Shown here: piece after piece, positions 29,696 to 33,276 of the stretch
Numbering within the stretch: the first letter of the stretch is position 1
Layout of the letters: each line of letters begins with the position of its first letter
From: Streptomyces montanisoli
Lineage (GTDB): Bacteria > Actinomycetota > Actinomycetes > Streptomycetales > Streptomycetaceae
Assembly: GCF_017813245.1 (NCBI RefSeq)
Contig: NZ_JAGIQL010000069.1
Location: 1 to 33,276 of the forward strand
Length of the DNA: 33,276 nucleotides
Direction of reading: 5' to 3'
Position numbers and translations under genes: made by a program
Notes under the pieces: generated by a model
Database searches by the model: none
What the model saw: only the letters and a program-made list of their open reading frames with translations
What the model was told of the DNA's origin: nothing

Positions 29696-30388
29696 ATGAC
29701 AGGTGATGACGTCGTCCTCATGTCCGATCCCCGCGTCGCCGCCGTGCCGCCGGCCGAGTGCGGCGAGCCCCTCGTCGATGTGCGGGCCTACGCGGACGGC
29801 GCGCTGCGTGTCGACGGGCGTGAGGAGGCGCGGCAGGACTCGTACATGTACCTGCGCGAGGGCGTCGCCGCGCGGCTCGTTGCCGCGCAGCGGCAACTCC
29901 CGGCCGGGACACGGCTGCTGATTCTGGAGGGCTACCGCCCACCGGCCCTCCAGCGTCGCTACTTCACCGCGTACGCCGACGGCCTGCGCGCCGCGCACCC
30001 GGAGTGGCCCGCGGATCGCGTCCGCGCCGCCGCCAGCCGGTACGTCTCCCCTCCGGAGATCGCCCCGCACAGCGCGGGCGCGGCCGTCGACCTGACGCTG
30101 GCCACCGAGGACGGCGTCGAACTCGACATGGGTACCCGGGTCAACGCGGACCCGGAGGAGAGCGCGGGCGCCTGCTACACGCACGCCGCCGTCACGCCCG
30201 AGGCGCGTGCCCGCCGCGACCTGCTGTGCGCGGCGCTCGAAGCAGCGGGTCTCGTCAACTACCCGACGGAGTGGTGGCACTGGTCCTACGGCGACCGCTA
30301 CTGGGCCCTGGCGACGGGGAAGGCCGAGGCCCTGTACGGCCCGTGCGAGCTGCCTGCCTTCGAGGCGGGCCGGACGCATCCCCGGTGA
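29696..30388 (+). CDS. D-Ala-D-Ala dipeptidase (VanX-like, peptidase M15D)
   Basis: 230 residues. ILEGYRPP (Arg81), zinc ligands His125 and Asp132 in APHSAGAAVDLTL (the SxHxxGxAxD-type motif with Pro in the first position), catalytic Glu192 and ligand His195 in PTEWWHWSYGD. In vancomycin resistance VanX hydrolyses D-Ala-D-Ala in the cytoplasm; stand-alone homologues like this one recycle peptidoglycan precursors and need no Van cluster, and none is visible here. No signal peptide. ATG 29696 lies seven bases after CAGGAT (29683-29688), so a leaderless mRNA is likely. Confidence 0.9.
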   Translation: MTGDDVVLMSDPRVAAVPPAECGEPLVDVRAYADGALRVDGREEARQDSYMYLREGVAARLVAAQRQLPAGTRLLILEGYRPPALQRRYFTAYADGLRAAHPEWPADRVRAAASRYVSPPEIAPHSAGAAVDLTLATEDGVELDMGTRVNADPEESAGACYTHAAVTPEARARRDLLCAALEAAGLVNYPTEWWHWSYGDRYWALATGKAEALYGPCELPAFEAGRTHPR

Positions 30389-30464
30389 CCGGCGGGCCAC
30401 CCGGCCCGCACCAAATTGGCCGACGGAACAGTTGACCGTGTTGATCAGCGTCCGCCGGCGGCGA

Positions 30465-30875
30465 TCACGCCGTATGGCGCAGAGCGTCGGCGTAGGTCTC
30501 GTCGGTGACCGGCTGGAGCCAGGTGGTGCCGTCGCCGTCCGCGTTGCCGACGACCATGGCGATGTGGGCCATGAGCGTGGTGTCCGTGGCGCCGTGCCAG
30601 TGCTCCTCGGCGGGCGGGCACTTCACCGTCTGGCCCGCGGCCACGCGTACGACGCTGCCGTCGCGGGTGCCGACGAGGCCGACGCCGTCGGTGACGTACA
30701 GGGTCTGGCCGTTGGCGTGTGCGTGCCAGTTGGTGCGCGCGCCCGGGGTGAAGCGGACCAGGGCGGAGGCGAGCCGGGCAGGTGGCGCGGGCGCCTCGAT
30801 CGGGTTGAGGTAGACGTCGCCGGTGAAGCGCTCGGCGGGCGCCTTCGAGGTGGGGGTCGCCGTGATGTGTTCCAT
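30465..30875 (-). CDS. Cupin protein of the CMD operon
   Basis: 136 residues, single cupin domain. ALVRFTPGARTNWHAHANGQ carries two metal-binding His, then LYVTDGVGLVG, and the second motif PPAEEHWHGATDTTLMAHIA. Similar to (R)-mandelonitrile lyase-like and quercetinase-like small cupins found next to carboxymuconolactone decarboxylase (CMD) genes. Likely metal-dependent; substrate unknown. ATG 30875 with AAGGATC upstream. It follows the CMD gene by 65 bp on the same strand, probably one operon. Confidence 0.88.
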   Translation of the reverse strand: MEHITATPTSKAPAERFTGDVYLNPIEAPAPPARLASALVRFTPGARTNWHAHANGQTLYVTDGVGLVGTRDGSVVRVAAGQTVKCPPAEEHWHGATDTTLMAHIAMVVGNADGDGTTWLQPVTDETYADALRHTA

Positions 30876-30940
30876 GGGGGATCTGATCCTTGTGCTGTGC
30901 GGGGACGGTCGAGGGTGTAGCGGGGGGCAGGCGCACCGGC

Positions 30941-31279
30941 TCAGGAGGCGCGTGCTTCGGCCGCCTTCTTGAGCTGGGTGATCGCGGTCATGGCATTGGG
31001 CCAGCCGGCGTAGAAGGCAAGGTGGGTGATGGCCTCGGACAGCTCGTCGACGCTGAGGCCGTTCTCCAGCGCGACGCCCAGGTGGTAGGGCAGCTGCTCG
31101 CCGCGGTAGAGGGCGGCGAGGACGCTGACGGTCACCAGGCTGCGGTCGCGCGGCGACAGGCCCGGGCGCTGCCAGACGTCGGCGAAGAGGACGTCGTTCG
31201 TGACGTCGACGAGCTTGGGCGCGATGGCCCGCAGCTCCTCTGGGGCGGACTGCTCGGGCATGGGCCTGGGCATGGGCAT
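30941..31279 (-). CDS. Carboxymuconolactone decarboxylase (CMD) family protein
   Basis: 112 residues. Core RPGLSPRDRSLVTVSVLAAL, then PYHLGVALENGLSVDELSEA and ITHLAFYAGWPNAMTAITQL. This is the usual CMD fold; the AhpD-type Cys-x-x-Cys is absent, so peroxidase activity is not expected. The start was set at ATG 31279 with AGGAG seven bases upstream; longer frames upstream are not family-like. Divergent from an MmyB-type XRE regulator with a strong palindrome in between, so this operon is probably its target. Confidence 0.88.
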   Translation of the reverse strand: MPMPRPMPEQSAPEELRAIAPKLVDVTNDVLFADVWQRPGLSPRDRSLVTVSVLAALYRGEQLPYHLGVALENGLSVDELSEAITHLAFYAGWPNAMTAITQLKKAAEARAS

Positions 31280-31400
31280 GGGGTCACTCCTTGGTCCCGG
31301 TCGGATGAGCGGGTCGGTGGTGCGGCGGGTCGACGGCGCGGGCGGTGCGCGCACCCGGCGGTGCCGCGACGGTCTGCCCACGTCGTCCAGGTAACCCGCT

Positions 31401-31451
31401 CCCCGCGCGCGGGGCGAGTCACCGTCGAGGGGTGTACCCGCGGTACACCCC
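31401..31451. promoter_or_regulatory. Operators between the CMD operon and the XRE gene
   Basis: GGGGTGTACC (31429-31438), CGC, GGTACACCCC (31442-31451): perfect 10-bp arms. It lies 32-54 bp before the likely XRE transcription start, so it overlaps the -35. A second 14-bp palindrome CCCCGCGCGCGGGG is at 31401-31414. The 10-mer ACCGTCGAGG next to the first occurs again at 31472, in the XRE promoter. Confidence 0.6.
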
Positions 31452-31482
31452 ACCCCCCGCGAAAGGGACGTACCGTCGAGGT

Positions 31483-32376
31483 GTGGACAACCGTGCGGAG
31501 GTCCGCGAGTTCCTGGCCTCGCGGCGAGCCAAGATCACCCCCGAGCGCGCCGGGCTTCCCCCGGGCAGCAGGCGGCGCGTGCCCGGCCTGCGCCGCAGCG
31601 AGGTCGCGGCGCTGGCCGACATGAGCGTCGAGTACTACGCCAAACTGGAGCGCGGCAACCTCGCCGGCGCCTCCCCCGCCGTGCTGGAGTCGCTCGCCCG
31701 CGCCCTGCGGCTCGACGAGGCCGAGCGCGCGCATCTCCTCAACCTCGCGCAGGCCGCCGACGGCTCCGACGCCCTCACGCGCCCCCGGCGCCGCTCGACG
31801 CGGCAGGGGACGCCGCGCCGCAGCCTGCAGTGGACGCTGGACGCCATCACCGCGGGCCCCGCCTTCGTCCGCAACGGCCGTCTGGACGTGCTCGCCGCGA
31901 ACCGCCTCGCCCGCGCCGTCTACAGCGACGTGTACGCCTCACCGGCCACCAACCAGGCCAACCTCGCGCGGTTCAACTTCCTCGACCCCGCCTCCCGCCG
32001 CTTCTACCCCGACTGGGACCGGGCCGCCGACGTGTCCGTCGCCATCCTGCGCACCGAGGCGGGCCGCGACCCGCACGACAAGGACCTGCACGACCTCGTC
32101 GGCGAGTTGTCCACCCGCAGCGACGAGTTCCGCACCCGCTGGGGCGCCCACAACGTCCGCCACCACGGCACCGGCACCAAGCGCTTCCGCCACGAGGCCG
32201 TCGGTGAGCTGACCCTCGCCTACGAGGGCCTGGAGATGGCGGCGGAACCCGGCCTGACCCTCACCGTCTACACCGCGGAACCGGGTTCGCCCGACGAAGA
32301 GGGACTGCGGTCCCTCGCCACCTGGGCCGCCACCCGGGAGGCCGACGCTTCCGCCGCCGCGTCGCACGCCGGCTGA
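31483..32376 (+). CDS. MmyB-type XRE regulator
   Basis: 297 residues. HTH in ~1-75: REFLASRRAKITPERAGLPP, then RVPGLRRSEVAALADMSVEY and YAKLERGNLAGASPAVLESL. The MmyB-like ligand-binding domain (~105-270) has VRNGRLDVLAANRLARAVYS and ANLARFNFLDPASRRFYPDW. In Streptomyces these proteins bind fatty-acid-like ligands in the C-terminal domain and control adjacent oxidoreductase or CMD genes. TACCGT (31471-31476), six bases before GTG 31483, indicates a leaderless start. It probably regulates the divergent CMD-cupin operon and itself through the palindrome. Confidence 0.92.
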   Translation: MDNRAEVREFLASRRAKITPERAGLPPGSRRRVPGLRRSEVAALADMSVEYYAKLERGNLAGASPAVLESLARALRLDEAERAHLLNLAQAADGSDALTRPRRRSTRQGTPRRSLQWTLDAITAGPAFVRNGRLDVLAANRLARAVYSDVYASPATNQANLARFNFLDPASRRFYPDWDRAADVSVAILRTEAGRDPHDKDLHDLVGELSTRSDEFRTRWGAHNVRHHGTGTKRFRHEAVGELTLAYEGLEMAAEPGLTLTVYTAEPGSPDEEGLRSLATWAATREADASAAASHAG

Positions 32377-32410
32377 CGCGGACCGCCGGCCGCGGTGCGG
32401 GGCGCGTCAG
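32373..32410. terminator. Bidirectional terminator between XRE and ANTAR genes
   Basis: CTGACGCG (32373-32380) pairs with CGCGTCAG (32403-32410), with an inner ACCGC-CGGCC-GCGGT. Each outer arm contains the stop codon of one of the two convergent genes (TGA 32374-32376, TCA 32407-32409). Confidence 0.55.
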
Positions 32411-33276
32411 ACGCGGTGGTCGGCGGCTCGCGCGTGGAGGAGTTCGAGGGCGTCGAGGAGGACCGTCCGCTGGTACCAGGAGTGCCACGCGGCGACGTCC
32501 GAGGCCAGCGAGCGCAGGGCGGCCTCCCCCTGAGGGGCGAGTTCCATGTCCGCGCGCGTGTGCTGGACGGACAGCGTGCCGGTGCAGCGGCCGCCCGGCA
32601 GGACGAGGGGCACGGCGTGGACGGCGTTGGGGACCGCCCCGAACCGGTCGTCCTCGGAGGGGCGGCCCGCGAAGGCCGGTACGGTCTCGGTGCCGGCGAC
32701 GAGCAGCCCGGTGGCCTGCGCCCTGGCGACGGCGGGAGCGGTGACTTCCGTGCCGGCCGTGCCGGCCGTGCCGGTCGCGGTGCCGGCGGCCGCGATGTGC
32801 GCGTAGGCGTCGCGGTAGGCGGTGCCGAGCCCGCGATGGGCCTCCAGCACGAGGGCTCCCCCTTGCGCCGGGTCGGCCAGATGCAGCGCCGCGGCGTCGG
32901 AACGGGCATGCGCCACAGCCGCGTCGACGGCGGCCTGCAGGACGCGGGCGCGCCCGCCGGAAGCGGCGTCGTGAGCGCTGAGGAAGGCGGGTTCCGGGGG
33001 CGGCGTACGGCGCCGGCCGGGGAACCACGCACCGCTCGCGCGGGGCGGGGCAGGGGCCGCGACCACGGCGGAGGCCAGGACCCGCAGGGGCACGTTCCGC
33101 TCCTGCGAGACCTGCTTGAGCAGCACGAGCGCCGCGGTCGGCCGCGCGAGGCGGTAGCGGGCCAGGACGATGCCCTGCGCGAAGTCGATCAAGCCGTGCG
33201 AGCGGGCTTTCGCGCGCAGCCCGAAGACTTCCGCGCGCAACGCGCCGTCGGCGCCGCCCGCGCCGCCCGCGCCGCC
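32407..33276 (-). CDS. ANTAR-GAF regulatory protein (5' end outside the window)
   Basis: The frame is open to the window edge, beginning with a Gly/Ala repeat (GGAGGAGGAD). The first recognisable part is an ANTAR RNA-binding domain (LRAKARSHGLIDFAQGIVLA, then RPTAALVLLKQVSQERNVPL). It is followed by a GAF-like domain (~100-275 of the visible part: VLQAAVDAAVAHARSDAAAL, then FGAVPNAVHAVPLVLPGGRC and GTLSVQHTRADM). ANTAR proteins bind tandem hairpins in nascent RNA to antiterminate transcription; GAF senses a small molecule. In most such proteins GAF precedes ANTAR; here the order is reversed. A TTG at 33240 is the only start-like codon inside the window, but the gene probably begins further out. 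Confidence 0.8.
   Translation of the reverse strand, partial: GGAGGAGGADGALRAEVFGLRAKARSHGLIDFAQGIVLARYRLARPTAALVLLKQVSQERNVPLRVLASAVVAAPAPPRASGAWFPGRRRTPPPEPAFLSAHDAASGGRARVLQAAVDAAVAHARSDAAALHLADPAQGGALVLEAHRGLGTAYRDAYAHIAAAGTATGTAGTAGTEVTAPAVARAQATGLLVAGTETVPAFAGRPSEDDRFGAVPNAVHAVPLVLPGGRCTGTLSVQHTRADMELAPQGEAALRSLASDVAAWHSWYQRTVLLDALELLHARAADHRV

Noticed and set aside
29696..30388. Vancomycin-resistance cluster
   Set aside because: The VanX-like gene has no vanH, vanA, vanR or vanS neighbours; stand-alone M15D peptidases are common housekeeping genes.

Overview
The window is a stretch of actinobacterial chromosome, almost certainly from Streptomyces or a close relative. The evidence is very high GC with G/C in nearly every third codon position, frequent GTG/TTG starts, mycothiol biosynthesis (mshA), and many families typical of the genus (DUF3099, DUF2516, DUF6086, DUF6230/DUF6114, an SpoIIE-type PP2C phosphatase, ANTAR/GAF, MmyB-type XRE). 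I see no rRNA, tRNA, CRISPR array, insertion sequence or prophage.

Layout. 1-2280: end of a membrane protein gene, a DUF2993 (LmeA-like) lipid-binding protein and a 56-residue hydrophobic protein. 2281-4767: an accessory-looking stretch with a haloacetate-dehalogenase-like hydrolase, a DUF6086 gene with a 9-bp tandem repeat, a frameshifted gene behind it and about 600 bp without a convincing gene. 4731-6374: a sulfur operon, with a leaderless cysteine-containing leader peptide, a strong GC hairpin, sseA (thiosulfate sulfurtransferase), DUF1416 and a strong terminator. 6440-12143: DUF3099, then a run of regulator/enzyme pairs (TetR with SDR, MarR with quinone oxidoreductase, AraC with TSUP transporter) and a Nudix hydrolase. 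12289-13886: XRE regulator, an HBHA-like lysine-rich protein and DUF2516.

13936-20248: PP2C phosphatase, NlpC/P60 hydrolase and methyltransferase on the minus strand, then mshA and a YbjN-family gene on the plus strand. 20333-23446: a cell-surface group consisting of a secreted four-cysteine protein, a TetR regulator, and a DUF6230-DUF6114 pair behind a good promoter. 23494-28404: a DHA2-type MFS exporter, a methyltransferase, and a translationally coupled GntR(YtrA)-ABC ATPase-permease operon. 28508-33276: a frameshifted DinB-like gene, a F420-type nitroreductase-fold protein, a VanX-like D-Ala-D-Ala dipeptidase, a CMD/cupin operon divergent from an MmyB-type XRE regulator with a 10-bp-arm palindrome between them, and the 3' part of an ANTAR-GAF gene that runs off the window.

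The most interesting unit is the sulfur operon. A promoter positioned for a leaderless transcript starts exactly at a 30-codon reading frame carrying two Leu-Cys-Arg-type motifs. A perfect 11-bp-arm hairpin follows the stop codon, and sseA begins 220 nt downstream. This is the layout expected for cysteine-responsive attenuation. Other recurrent themes are leaderless starts (several genes with a TANNNT or CAGG-type -10 six or seven bases before the start codon), convergent genes whose 3' ends overlap by up to 91 bp, and short in-frame tandem repeats in several coding regions.
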